Shown here in pieces: positions 10,460-20,591 of a stretch of DNA of 64,000 bases. The position numbers and the translations under genes were made by a program. Under the pieces are notes generated by a model. It saw nothing but the letters and a program-made list of their open reading frames with translations. It was not told the origin of the DNA and made no database searches. Source of the stretch: Paulinella micropora (lineage: Eukaryota; Cercozoa; Imbricatea; Euglyphida; Paulinellidae); the NCBI GenBank assembly GCA_019918135.1, contig WBZZ01006986.1:1-64000 (forward strand). Direction: 5' to 3'. How positions within the stretch are numbered: the stretch's first letter is position 1; every line of letters starts with the position of its first letter.

Positions 10460-11719
10460 ATGTCAGCTGCAGCTGGACAAAGGACCCCAAGGCCTACTAG
10501 GAAGCGCAGAGCTCAACAGGGTGATGACGACAACAAGACAAGCGCAGCCAGCAGCAGCAGCGGCAACAACGGAGGCGGCCCTGCATTCGGTGGGGGAAAC
10601 GTGACTACTTCAACTACTTTTGCTGCTACATCGAGTACTAGTCTGCCGGCCACTGGGCTTCCCGCGACTGGCTCGAGCGGTGCTGGAGCGGGTGGAAGCA
10701 CTGGTAACACCCCACCATCTGCATCTGCTTCACCACTCAACCCTGTCAACCTATTTGGAGCACCATCGCTACACCAGCAGCAGACCGTGATAGGGCAAGG
10801 TACGACGACGACTACGACGACGGCTGCCACTATTCCACCTCGCGATCGCACCGACACCAGCGGCCACCACTCCACTGGGCTGGACGCAAGTACGATGGCA
10901 AGCATTGGAGATATGCTGCGCAACGCACTTAGGGAGGAGACGCGGGCGGTCACTGGTGACTTCGCGAGGCTGACTGACAAGGTGCAGGGGATGATCCAAG
11001 CTACCAAGCAGGAATCGAGCCAGCGCGACTCGAAGCTGATCGACAAGCCATCACACCGCCGTTACTTCGTCGTGGCGAAGATAATTTTGCAGATTCTGGA
11101 GAGCAACGCCTATGTGCGAAACAACGAGAAGTTGGCGGACGCTATCTCTATGGCGAACGCGCTGGCCACACTGGTTATGGATATGGGTGGCCCAAACCCA
11201 ATACAGGTGGAAGACGCAGAGGCCAAGATGCTACTGGTGGGTAAAAAGCTAGTGATTGCGGACGAAGTGGCCCCGTACCTGGAGCCGATTCGCCCTACTA
11301 CGACCAACTCGAGGGCGACCGACCCGCGTATACGTGGTGGACGTCAGAACCGTGGGGCATGCCATATCTGCGGATCCAACCAGCACTGGGCGAGAAGCTG
11401 CCCTCAGGGTTCGTACGGCGCGAACACTGCACAAGGGCAGAACCAGCAGCAGCATGGCCAACAGCAGCAACCGCTGGCGTGGCAAAGTGTCCCCGGCTTC
11501 ATGCCTCCGCAGCAAGGAGCAGCACCAGGGCCGCAAATCCAGTACGTGGCCCAACCTACACAAGGCATCATCACGCTTGCGCCCGCCATGCAGACCGCAT
11601 ACACCGCACAGCCCGCACGTACAGCCGTCATTTGCATTCACTGCAACAAACGCGGCCACACCGCCGAGCACTGCTGGACTTTGAATCCGAGCCTGCGCCC
11701 ACAGCGTTCTAGCAACTGA
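10460..11719 (+). CDS. Gag-like nucleocapsid protein of the DIRS element
   Basis: An intact 419-residue protein. Residues 1-140 are low-complexity Ser/Thr/Gly/Ala. Residues about 150-270 are a more ordered, helical region (SMASIGDMLRNALREE... through EVAPYLEPI). Two zinc knuckles follow: CHICGSNQHWARSCP at about 297-311 and CIHCNKRGHTAEHCW at about 396-410, both CxxCxxxxHxxxxC-like. A Gln-rich linker separates them. Zinc knuckles after a disordered arm fit an RNA-binding Gag of DIRS retrotransposons. The next ~350 bases (11720-12071) are AT-rich with no clear gene. Confidence 0.8.
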   Translation: MSAAAGQRTPRPTRKRRAQQGDDDNKTSAASSSSGNNGGGPAFGGGNVTTSTTFAATSSTSLPATGLPATGSSGAGAGGSTGNTPPSASASPLNPVNLFGAPSLHQQQTVIGQGTTTTTTTAATIPPRDRTDTSGHHSTGLDASTMASIGDMLRNALREETRAVTGDFARLTDKVQGMIQATKQESSQRDSKLIDKPSHRRYFVVAKIILQILESNAYVRNNEKLADAISMANALATLVMDMGGPNPIQVEDAEAKMLLVGKKLVIADEVAPYLEPIRPTTTNSRATDPRIRGGRQNRGACHICGSNQHWARSCPQGSYGANTAQGQNQQQHGQQQQPLAWQSVPGFMPPQQGAAPGPQIQYVAQPTQGIITLAPAMQTAYTAQPARTAVICIHCNKRGHTAEHCWTLNPSLRPQRSSN

Positions 11720-12071
11720 GCTGTTACAGCCAATCGAAAGTAAAATTGTCAGACGACGCTTCACGCGCATGACCGGCACTACACAGCGCAACACGCGCAT
11801 GACTCGCATCACGCTGTCACTGACTTAGGCTCGTTTTGTTATGTCATTAAATAGATTTTATTTATTTTATTTGTTTATTTTATTATTATTATTATTTTTT
11901 TCTTTCTCAAATTTGGTTCGGCAACACGCCCCGGCATTTTACTAGATTCCCTTAAAGATGGTACTTGTCACACGGCATCACGCCCCGATGGAATTAATAC
12001 TATTGCGTCCGGCAAACGCTTCTATTTTCATACTTCATCGCGTGATTTATTAATAGTACTGATTCGCGATC

Positions 12072-14160
12072 TTGCTGTGTTATGATAGACAGCAACGGGT
12101 CCTCTTGCAAGGAAAGATTTCTGACTTCCTCCCTCACAAGGCACCGAAGTCCAAAGTATTTAAAGACTACTCTCAGGACATGGTGTGTGTATGGTGCAAG
12201 AAGATTGGTCATCTGGCATATTTTTGCCCATCAAGGCAGACAGTGCCGACACCAGCGGAGGAGGTATCATACGTATCCTGGCTTCTGACAACACCACAAG
12301 TAGCTGTCGAACAGTATAGCTCGGGCTCGTTAGAGGAGGTCAAGCAGAAGATCTTGACGATGGGTGAGACATACAATAGAGGCAAGCCGTGGGCAGACTC
12401 AAAGGAACCGGCACATGCAGTCAAGGCAAGGCTTGGGTTCTGGAAGGCAATAGGGGCGGACGCAGTGGTGCTATCATGGCTCGCATATGGTGTAGAACTC
12501 AGATTTGAGCGTGAGCCTCCAGCGACCGATTTTATGAACCACCCAAGTTACTTCGATAACATTGCATTCGTCGACGACCAAATTGACGACATGCTTACCC
12601 GTGGAGCCTCTCCAAGTGCTGGCTGACCCAGCGGGAGTCAAGAAGACGAAGCTGTGCACTGACAAACGGTTCAGTAATTCCTTCCAAGCCAAGGCTCCTT
12701 TCACAATGGAGACGCTGGAAAAGGACATTCAGATGGTACTCGACTGAGACAGCGGCACAATGATGTTCGTGGTGGATCTGCAACGCGCGTTTTATTCCAT
12801 TCCGCTTGCTAGGAAAAGTACACCATACTCTGCCTTCAGACACAGGAGCAAAACCTATCAGAACAAGACGCTACTATATGGGTTCTGTTCTGCGCCGTTT
12901 TGGTTTGGGAAGATCATGAGGGTCGTCGTGAAGCTGATAAGGACCTTGAACTTGCCATCCATGCAATATGCAGACGACTTCCTATTCGCTGTCAAATTCC
13001 TACGCACCAACGATGGCATACCTACGTTCATCAAGACGCTGTTTGCCTACCTTGGTCTTCCCACTTCCGAGAAGACGCAGTGGGAACCCTTGGACGAGGT
13101 ACAATACTTGGGATACGTCATCAACAGCAAGGACTTGTGGATGGGAGTGCCGAACGACAAGAGGGAAAGACTACTCAAGTCTATCCTCCAGCTCCTGGCG
13201 GACGTGCATTCCGCACAAGGGGCTTCGGTCCAGCAACTGCACTCAACTGCATCTTCGTTGATCAGTCTCAAGCTGGCGCTCTCCAACGCACAGCTGATGA
13301 CTCGAGAAATGATGGTGACTGTCAACGCAGCCAACAGAATCGATAGGAGAAGCGTCACTACACAGAGCGGGTCAGAACTAAGCCAAGAACTGCAGTACTG
13401 GCTTCACATCCTGAGGGATCCGGCCAAATGCAGACGTGCAATATTTCAACCTCGACAGGACGTCGAGTTGAGGGTGGATGCAGGCGAGTTCGCGGTTGGG
13501 AGCCATGTGCTTGAAGAAGACGTAACAATCCCTCTACCATCTGAATTGATCGGTAATTCGTCGACGGAACGAGAGCTCTGGGCTGCGACTGTGATACCTC
13601 TCCACTTCAGATCCATCCTTCAGAATCGTAATACAGTCCTCACTGTGTTCGACTCAGCTAACGCAGTCATAGACCTGCAAAAAGGTGGGTCCAAGCGACC
13701 ACACCTCACACGTCTCTGCAAGATGGTGGACGACGTATATACAGGACAGCTCAACATACGAAACAAACTTTGGGGCTGGGTCGAGAGGGCTAACAACACG
13801 AGGGCAGACAGAAACTCCAAGGCGCTGACCGCAGGCTTGACAAACCTGACTGTCCATCCAGATGTCATGGGAAGGCTTATCATACGTTGGCGCCTAGAGG
13901 GCCGCGATGTTTGGGCACCAAATTTCGGACAAATAGGGCAGTCAGTCCTTCTTGCCATGAAATCCCGCAAAAGGGTTGCATTTGTCCTTCCGCATTGGCC
14001 AGCCAGACCTTGGTGGCCACAGATTCTAGAACATGCAAGAGATTCATTTAGTCTGCCACCCGCATCATACACTCTAGCTCCAACGTGGCACAAACACCCA
14101 TATCACGTGCACAGACCATCATGGCACATGCTTGCAGTGCTGTTTGATTTTACTCATTAA
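12072..14160 (+). pseudogene. Reverse transcriptase / RNase H of the DIRS element, two breaks
   Basis: The N-terminal segment (12072-12626) carries another zinc knuckle, CVWCKKIGHLAYFCP. The frame changes around 12600, then a single TGA at 12745-12747 interrupts the palm just before MFVVDLQRAFYSIPL, where the first catalytic Asp sits. The catalytic YADD box is at about 12967-12978 (SMQYADDFLF). The RNase H domain follows with LRVDAG (about 13468), the Glu in STERELWA (about 13563), the Asp in FDSANAV (about 13650) and ANNTRADRNSK near 13790-13825. Closest in type to DIRS RT-RNase H. The product copies element RNA into DNA, but this copy needs read-through or is dead. Confidence 0.85.
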
Positions 14161-15160
14161 AATAATTTTACGCCCTGCAGGGACAGCAATACTAGATGAC
14201 GACGAGATAGCGATCTGGGCAAGCCAAGCGGGCCGGAGAGACACCACAATGGAAACATACAAAGCTTCCCTCCGGCAATTCCTCAAGTGGTGCGTGCAGC
14301 ACGGGCGTATCTTCTTTCCTGCCTCAGACAAAACGATTGCCCACTATTTGAAATATATGTCGGAGAGTGGGTATGCACAGTCAACGATCACTGGCCACCT
14401 GGCTGCAATTAAATCCCAATACGCACTGCACACTAGTAACGACCCGACCGAGAGTCTGCTAGTGCAATTGGCCAAACAGAGAGCGGTAGCAGAAGCTGTA
14501 CCGGGGAGAGAGGGGAAATACCCCTTATTGAGGGACGACCTGCTCAAGATACTACAATTACCATTGGTGACATGGAGGGACTGCAGAGATGCTACGTTAA
14601 TATTACTGCAGTGGATCTCAATGGCGCGCGTCAGTAACATTGTAGCATTGAAGGTATCGGACATCATGTTCCACCATACCATCATCGGGAACAGCCCGTG
14701 CGAGTACATGGTACTCAGGTTCGAGAAATTGAAAAACGCGGAAGGCGAGAAGCTTGTCTTTATCGGCCAAGGGAACCAATCATTCTGCGCTGTCATGTGG
14801 GTCAGAGCATACCTCAAATACATAAAGGACACGTTCAAGGATTCATTCACCGACAGCTCTCCTCTTTTCTTCAAGCTATCTGGCAACGCATTGGGACATC
14901 TGAGTGCTGGCACCCCATCAAGTCTCTTGAAAAAGAAAGTTGCTGCAATTGGATTGGATCCAGCGATATACGCATCCCATTCAAATAGAATCGGGTCCGC
15001 GACTGAAGCGGCTTTTTTGGGAATGAGAATCTACGCAATAAGAAGGCAAGGACTGTGGTCAGACAAAAGTTCGTGCGTGTACAAATACCTGCGTGACATA
15101 AGCTTGGAAAGCAAGCTAACAATCACACGCGTCTTACAGACCGGCAACGTAATAAACTAA
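14132..15160 (+). CDS. Tyrosine recombinase of the DIRS element
   Basis: A protein of up to 342 residues that overlaps the end of the RT frame by 29 bases; the true start may be a little inside. The N-terminal SAM-like core-binding domain (about 20-120) includes TMETYKASLRQFLKWC. The catalytic domain carries the first Arg in MARVSNIVALKVSDI (about residue 170), HSNR at about 285-288 (the HxxR pair), the GLWSD position near 310, and a probable nucleophile Tyr in VYKYLRDIS near 318-320. This set R...HxxR...Y is the signature of tyrosine recombinases, which insert the circular DIRS cDNA. The frame is intact. Confidence 0.85.
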   Translation: MQCCLILLIKIILRPAGTAILDDDEIAIWASQAGRRDTTMETYKASLRQFLKWCVQHGRIFFPASDKTIAHYLKYMSESGYAQSTITGHLAAIKSQYALHTSNDPTESLLVQLAKQRAVAEAVPGREGKYPLLRDDLLKILQLPLVTWRDCRDATLILLQWISMARVSNIVALKVSDIMFHHTIIGNSPCEYMVLRFEKLKNAEGEKLVFIGQGNQSFCAVMWVRAYLKYIKDTFKDSFTDSSPLFFKLSGNALGHLSAGTPSSLLKKKVAAIGLDPAIYASHSNRIGSATEAAFLGMRIYAIRRQGLWSDKSSCVYKYLRDISLESKLTITRVLQTGNVIN

Positions 15161-15997
15161 ATCGACCCTCTCTTACGCGAAAGCGGGTTTTTTATGACTA
15201 TCACGTGTCAGTTAATGATGGCGCACAGTATTGTCTGCATTGGAAGAGCATAAACATTTTTTTTAGTAAATATTGATTTGGAAACACACTAGATTGACAT
15301 ACAGCTTGCGGATTTAAATCGTGTTGGGACGATATGATGTAAAACTGTAACCCTGCCTATAGATACTATTGTATAAGCACTACCACTTGCTACTGTAACT
15401 GATAGAGTAGTATTGTGTGCCAAGTGTCAACCATTGCAAAAGAAAGTCATATACAGTCCCCTACTTTTTAGTTAAATACGTTTTACAAACATAACAGAGA
15501 CAGGCACATGGGTCGATCATAGAAAAACGGGTGCTGCGTCGGTTCGACACTATCAGTATGTCCTTACATCCATATCATAAGAGAATCAACACCAAAAACG
15601 TAGGTGCTGACAGCATTTTGAAAAAACATGCAATTGTTTGCAAGAAAACGCTAAACATTACAACATAAAACGACAACTACATACTATTAATTATTATTCT
15701 TACTACAACAACTTACGATGGTAAGGACACTATGATACATGTAATCGACTTCCAGCGACTTGACATCGGAGTTATTATCAATCACACGACAACGGCACAC
15801 AAATCTGTGCATTTTGACATCAAGAATGATACAAACCCAACCAGAAGAAGGAAATTAGAGAGCTACACTCACGTAGACATGCACACTGGCAAACAGACAC
15901 AAAAGGAAAAAGAGACGAAACACAGAATATAGGCTCATAGCAGACAGCGATACGACAGAGACGGAGACACACAATTGTTGTGGAGGCGGAGGTCGGT
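15161..15997. other. Non-coding stretch after the DIRS element
   Basis: About 840 bases of AT-rich sequence without a convincing reading frame. It probably includes the right end of the DIRS element and unique flank. Nothing further is recognised. Confidence 0.4.
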
Positions 15998-18091
15998 ATG
16001 GATCTGGTTGCTCTGCGAAAGAGGACAGCCCCCCCCTCCGCTATGCGGACCTACAGCACACATGCAGTGACTGTGGTAACAAGGTCGCACTGGAAAGAAC
16101 AGCGATACTGCTGGTGAAGCAGTCGTTCGACCACATAAACACTCCCATAAAGGAAAGTTATGCAAGATGCACCAAAAATGGATGGCTTTCAAATGGTGAA
16201 AATACCCTTTTTTTTTGTAATCAGTTCGGCGCGGCTGCTATGTTCCGTCAAGAAAACGGCTGCCTCTGGCGAACTGACCAGGTAGACCCCCCCCCCCTTT
16301 TCCTGGAAAAGTCATGGGGGACTCAGCACCACCTGCCCAGCCGAACGTAAAGCATGTCAGACATAGAAAACTGAACAGCAAGGGAACCCAATACCAAAAA
16401 ACCATTTCCAGAAAAAAATCGCAAAAAAAGAATGCTGCCGAGCAGAGTAGTCAGCGTCGGGGTAGGCAGGCACAGCTTCCCTCCGAACCATCCACTTCAC
16501 CTCTCAAAAAACAACAAAAAACAACACAAACCTCACCTACAGACTTGTTGATGGATTCACAGAATGAACTGTACAGTATGGATCATTTGATACAAGCAGT
16601 ACACGCAGTTGAAGTAGACAGCACTTCTCTAGCTTCGACTTCTAGTAGCAGTACCAGTAGTACTAGTACTCATGATCACAATCATCCAGCTTCGGATTCA
16701 CAGCCTTTACCTACCCCTGCTGCCACTTCTGTTGCTGCATCTTCATCCACTGCTGATGCTGCTTCATCCGCTATTTCCAAACCACGTCCTCAGACCTACA
16801 TTCGAAACTCTGCCAAACTGTACAGCTTGCTGTTACTCGAGCAAGAGGATGAGGAATGTAGGTCCTTGGATGAGTTTGGTAATATAGTAAACACTGTTAG
16901 GCCAGTCTGTCTCCCAGAATGGAGAAAAGTATCTAAACTTTGGAACGAACGAGTGCAAGCTGGTCGTTCTAAAGTTTATCTGGCAGACGAACATGTTTGT
17001 TCGCAGTTTTGGGACTACGTCCAGCACATGTTCAGAAAAAACCAACAGGGGAAGCAACCATGGATAGGTGGTTGTACAACTGGAAAGTTATTTTCCAAAA
17101 ACTCAATAGTAAAACAGCAACACAACACTTCCAATCAGACAGTGACAGATCATCAGATGATGATGGACATGGACTTGATGATGATGGTGAACTTTTATTC
17201 GACATCAATAATCCACCAACAAAAGCATCCCAACTGTTCACACAATCTCAGTCTGTAGATGAACAATCCCTCGCTGGACCTCCAGACATGTCCCAGCCTT
17301 CACCAAGTCAAACTACCATTCAGTTCGGCAGCGGACAATCTATAGCTACTACATCATCAGCGGGGGTAAACATTAATCAAGTTTTTACTTTGAATGGATC
17401 ATCGACATCGTCACGTGCACATTCTGGATTGAACAGAATGTTTGAGTCTGTTGAGCCGAATCTTGCTTCCCCGTCGACGTCGTCCACAACAACTGCTAAC
17501 CCACGAAGTGGGACAGCCTGGCCTCCCACAGGCAAGCCTAACACTCCCGTATCGTCCTTGCAATCAAGAAAGACACACAAGACGTCGACACCAACTTCAG
17601 CTCCGAAAACGCAACCAAAAAAGAAAAGCAAAGCCAAAGCCAAAGAGGACAATGATCCTTACGAACATGCTACTCCTTCTTCTTCGAATACTGCCACTAA
17701 CGCCAAACGTAACTTTACAAACCTGATGTTAGACACGTTGGAGTCCTTAAAGGAAAGTAAGGCAGACAAAGAGACTGCAAAGCTGTCTAGCTTGCTCGAG
17801 AATTTTCTTGACAAAACGTTGAAGTCTAGCAGTAACGTTGAAAAGCCTGTCAATATCGCCACAACATTGACTTCTCAGCATGTATGCGATCACTTCGCTA
17901 CAAAAGAGCTTCCTGCACAGTTTTTGCTTGCCATGAAGGCTAAAAAAATTGGAGATGCTACTTTGCACGCAGTGTGGAAACAATCTAAGGCAAACTTCGA
18001 TGACTTTAAGAGTTTTTGTCTAGGCTTGGGTGTGTCTGACACTGTTGAAGTTTTTCAGATTGCAGGGGAATTGGATCTGTTGTTTTCATAA
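15998..18091 (+). pseudogene. Low-complexity nuclear-type protein with zinc-ribbon-like start, broken at homopolymers
   Basis: Three segments in different frames look like one gene. From 15998 (MDLVALRKR) the frame must shift at a run of nine C near 16029 to give TCSDCGNKVALERTAILL, which resembles half of a zinc ribbon. Another change near the C run at 16287-16297 leads into MGDSAPPAQPNVKHV at 16314. A third near 17040 leads to the long C-terminal part ending at 18091. The protein is rich in Ser/Thr/Lys with an ordered patch (residues encoded at 16800-17030, YIRNSAKLYSLLLLEQEDEE) and a helical C-terminal domain (17700-18085). I do not recognise the family; it could belong to a transposable element. 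Confidence 0.4.
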
Positions 18092-18315
18092 TATCATGCA
18101 ATTATTATCGTAAGATAGTAATAAAATTCAACAAGTACTAGAACTGTGCCAAAACTTCAGTGAAACTTAATTATTAATACTAGAATTTTGTAATAAAATT
18201 TTTTATTTATTAATACGTAATACGTTGATACATATTTCGCACAAAAGAATAATTATGGAGATGACTTAAGATGATTGTTTTCTAAATAATTTTTTTTATT
18301 TTCTTGAATCAAATA

Positions 18316-18317
18316 AA

Positions 18318-18348
<31 letters not shown>

Positions 18349-18349
18349 T

Positions 18350-18392
<43 letters not shown>
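18316..18392 (+). repeat. (AAAT)n/(AAT)n microsatellite ending in about 39 A
   Basis: A simple A-rich tract, (AAAT)n then (AAT)n then a pure A run at about 18354-18392. It resembles the tail of a retrotransposed sequence, but no retroposon body is clear upstream. Confidence 0.7.
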
Positions 18393-18394
<2 letters not shown>

Positions 18395-18492
18395 AGTACC
18401 TCCCGTTGCGGAATACGTAGGCCCTCACTGTCTCTATGCAACTAGGAACCAGTATTTTTTGTCCACGTATGTGCAATATTGGTAACGCTACA

Positions 18493-18835
18493 CGCATGCA
18501 AAGTTGCTGGAGCTGCTGCTGGAGCTAGAGCTGCTGTTGCTGCTGGAGCTGCTGCTGGAGCTGCTGCTGGAGCTAGAGCTGCTGTTGCTGCTGGAGCTGC
18601 TGCTGGGGCTAGAGCTGCCGTTGCTGCTGGAGCTGCTGCTGGGGCTAGAGCTGCTGTTGCTGCTGGAGCTGCTGCTGGGGCTATTGCTAGTGGCGCTGGG
18701 GCGGCTGCTAGAGCTGCTGTTGCTGCTGGAGCTGCTGCTGGGGCTATTGCTAGTGGCGCTGGGGTGGCTGCTGCTGGAGCTGATGCTGGGGCTGCTGCTA
18801 GAACTGCTGCTAGAGGTGCTAGAGGTGCTGGTAGC
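18493..18835. repeat. GCT/GGA trinucleotide minisatellite
   Basis: Imperfect tandem repeats of GCTGCTGGA, GCTGTT and GGGGCTATTGCTAGTGGCGCT units. All six frames stay largely open and would give poly-Ala, poly-Leu or poly-Ser proteins, so the open frames here carry no evidence of a gene. The tract marks the left boundary of the GC-rich island. Confidence 0.7.
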
Positions 18836-18930
18836 GTGCACTCCTACGACAGCCAGCAGCCAGGGCATCCAGCCCCACTCTGCGTCCTCTTTGGGCATTC
18901 TGTGACAGCGGACTAACTTCGTCTCATCGA

Positions 18931-20049
18931 TTATACGAAGTCCTTCCTCTGCGTGCCAAGTTCGGCGGGTGAGGGGAAGCACGCGGCGAGGCCTGGGTTC
19001 GTCTCCGCCAGTGCATGCGCTCCATACCGACCGACCCACCGAGCCTGTAGATAATCCACTAGCGTCTTCGCTAAACCTACTAGCATCTGCGCCACCTGGT
19101 CATGGTAGTGGCCGTCGTCCGGACTGGGCCGGGGGCCGCCGCCCGCCGCCACCTCTGCCCGCGCTGCCTCTGCCCCGCGCCACCGCCACCAGGCGCCGCA
19201 CGCAGCTACTGCCTCCGGCCCGCGCCCCTGGACCAGCTCCAGCACCCCCGCAATGTACCGGTGCCCTGCCTCCTGCCCCAGCAGGCCGGCGACGATGGCT
19301 AGTGCATTGCACGACCAGAGCAAGCCGCCAAGCTCCTGGGGTGGAAGCTCCTCGTTCGGCGCGAGGTACAGACAACGGGCGGGGTCCACGAACATCAGCT
19401 TCAGCAGCGTTTGGCTCCCAGGGAGGCCGCCGCCGCCGCGTGCCACGTCGTCGAGCGAGAGGCCGGTGTGCACCAAGCTCGCTTCTCTCAGGGCCCCCAG
19501 CCACCGCTGCACAAAGGTCGTGAATTCGGGCACGGGCGCCCCGAAGGCGTGCTGCACTCCGCCGGTCTCGGGCACCTCCACCCGTAGCCACTGCGACGCA
19601 CCCTCGCCCACTGACGCGAGGCCCGTGACGTGCGCGGCCAGGTCCAGCGACGCCAAGTATGATTGCAGCTGTGCACCTAGCGTGGCCAAGGTTTCGTCGG
19701 GTTCGACCTTATACGCCCTCTCGCCTGTCTTCGTGCGGTAGCGGCCGCCGGGCCCGCCTGGCGGGGGGTACTCCTTCAGGAAATCAGCCTCTTCCAGGCG
19801 GCGGAGTGCCAGCCCCCGCGGAAGGGGGTAGCGCCGCACCCGCCGTGCCAGCCAGGCCAGGGGGACCTCTTGGGCGTCCACGAGTTCCACCCTGCCGTCC
19901 CGAAAACTGAGTTTTGTATACGCGGTATTGGCTAGCCACTGCACCCGCTCGGCGACGCCGCACTCTGCGCATGCCTTCTTCCTTGCCCGCAGCGCAGCCC
20001 ATGCCTCCCTTGCCGGCGCCGCCCAATCGTTAGGGTCGGGGCTCGCCAT
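18931..20049 (-). CDS. Unknown protein, family A/B member 1 (intact)
   Basis: An intact 372-residue protein starting MASPDPNDWAAPAREAW, with no recognised domain. It is a paralogue of the broken gene at about 23100-24376. Shared blocks, member 1 first and member 2 second, are WLANTAYTKLSF versus LLVNTAYKQLSF; FVQRWLGALREASLVHTG versus FFGRFLKALCGASIIYSG; LLWSCNALAIVAGLL versus FVWLCNAYSLLARLL; then a WW pair and a DxGxYxxxV segment leading into LVDYLQ versus LADYTK. The pattern suggests a mostly alpha-helical, cytosolic or nuclear protein without membrane segments. Cys pairs are absent except CAEC near residue 28. The start is chosen because the two family members align from there. The function is unknown. 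Confidence 0.6.
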   Translation of the reverse strand: MASPDPNDWAAPAREAWAALRARKKACAECGVAERVQWLANTAYTKLSFRDGRVELVDAQEVPLAWLARRVRRYPLPRGLALRRLEEADFLKEYPPPGGPGGRYRTKTGERAYKVEPDETLATLGAQLQSYLASLDLAAHVTGLASVGEGASQWLRVEVPETGGVQHAFGAPVPEFTTFVQRWLGALREASLVHTGLSLDDVARGGGGLPGSQTLLKLMFVDPARCLYLAPNEELPPQELGGLLWSCNALAIVAGLLGQEAGHRYIAGVLELVQGRGPEAVAACGAWWRWRGAEAARAEVAAGGGPRPSPDDGHYHDQVAQMLVGLAKTLVDYLQARWVGRYGAHALAETNPGLAACFPSPAELGTQRKDFV

Positions 20050-20146
20050 GCTGCCCCGCCACCCTCTCTTTGCACACTAGGAGCTAGGTGCCCCGGGCCG
20101 GGGAGAGCAAGGGGCGAGGCGCGAGGGGAAGCACAAAGGGGCTGCA

Positions 20147-20319
20147 GGGGGGGGGGGGGGGGCCCGCACACCCGCCTCCTTTTTGCTCCCGGCCGGTGGC
20201 GGGCGGGAGGCGGCGGGCTCTCGGTTTTGGGGGTTACCAGGTCCCCCGCGCCTTGTCCGTACGCTGGGGAAGAAGCCCCCCTCCCCCCTGGAAGGGCCCG
20301 GACGAGGCCGGCCGGCTGT

Positions 20320-20355
<36 letters not shown>

Positions 20356-20460
20356 AGCGGCGGCGGTAGGTGCACCCGCGACAGAAAGAGGAAGGACCCC
20401 TCCCCCCCCGCGCTGTCTCTGCCCGCGCTCCTCCGAACAAGGGGCGCGCGCTAGCGCCCG
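20147..20460. promoter_or_regulatory. Intergenic region with G16 and G34 homopolymers and shared motifs
   Basis: Upstream of the leftward gene at 20049. G runs are at 20147-20162 (16) and 20321-20354 (34). TGTCCGTACGCTGGGGAAG (about 20256-20274) resembles TGTCCGATCGTTGGGGAAA at 30140-30158, and GGGGCGCGCGCTAGCGCC (about 20440) resembles GGGGCGCGCGCTGACGCC at about 30171. A GGTGCACCCG / GGCGCACCCG pair is also shared. This looks like a conserved non-coding module of the island. Confidence 0.45.
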
Positions 20461-20591
20461 GCGGCTCCCAGGCTAAAAGAACCATGATTTTTAATCGAAA
20501 ACTCCTTAGACTTGTCGTCGCCGCCTCCCCCCCGCCCGAGCAAGTCGGATTTGTGTCCAAAGGGAGAGAGAAGGCTTCTAGTCCCCTAGGC

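Larger units (their letters stand above)
10460..15160 (+). mobile_element. DIRS-like tyrosine-recombinase retrotransposon (coding part)
   Basis: Three coding regions in the order Gag-like, RT/RNase H, tyrosine recombinase, all rightward, define a DIRS-group element. This group lacks an aspartic protease and DDE integrase and inserts by tyrosine recombinase. The coding part is about 4.7 kb. I looked in the flanks (10.03-10.46 and 15.16-15.5 kb) for inverted terminal repeats but could not establish them by eye. The RT region contains a frameshift and an in-frame stop, so this copy is probably inactive. Confidence 0.85.

Noticed and set aside
18479..18916. Ala-, Leu- and Ser-repeat proteins
   Set aside because: All frames of the GCT minisatellite are open, so openness has no meaning here.
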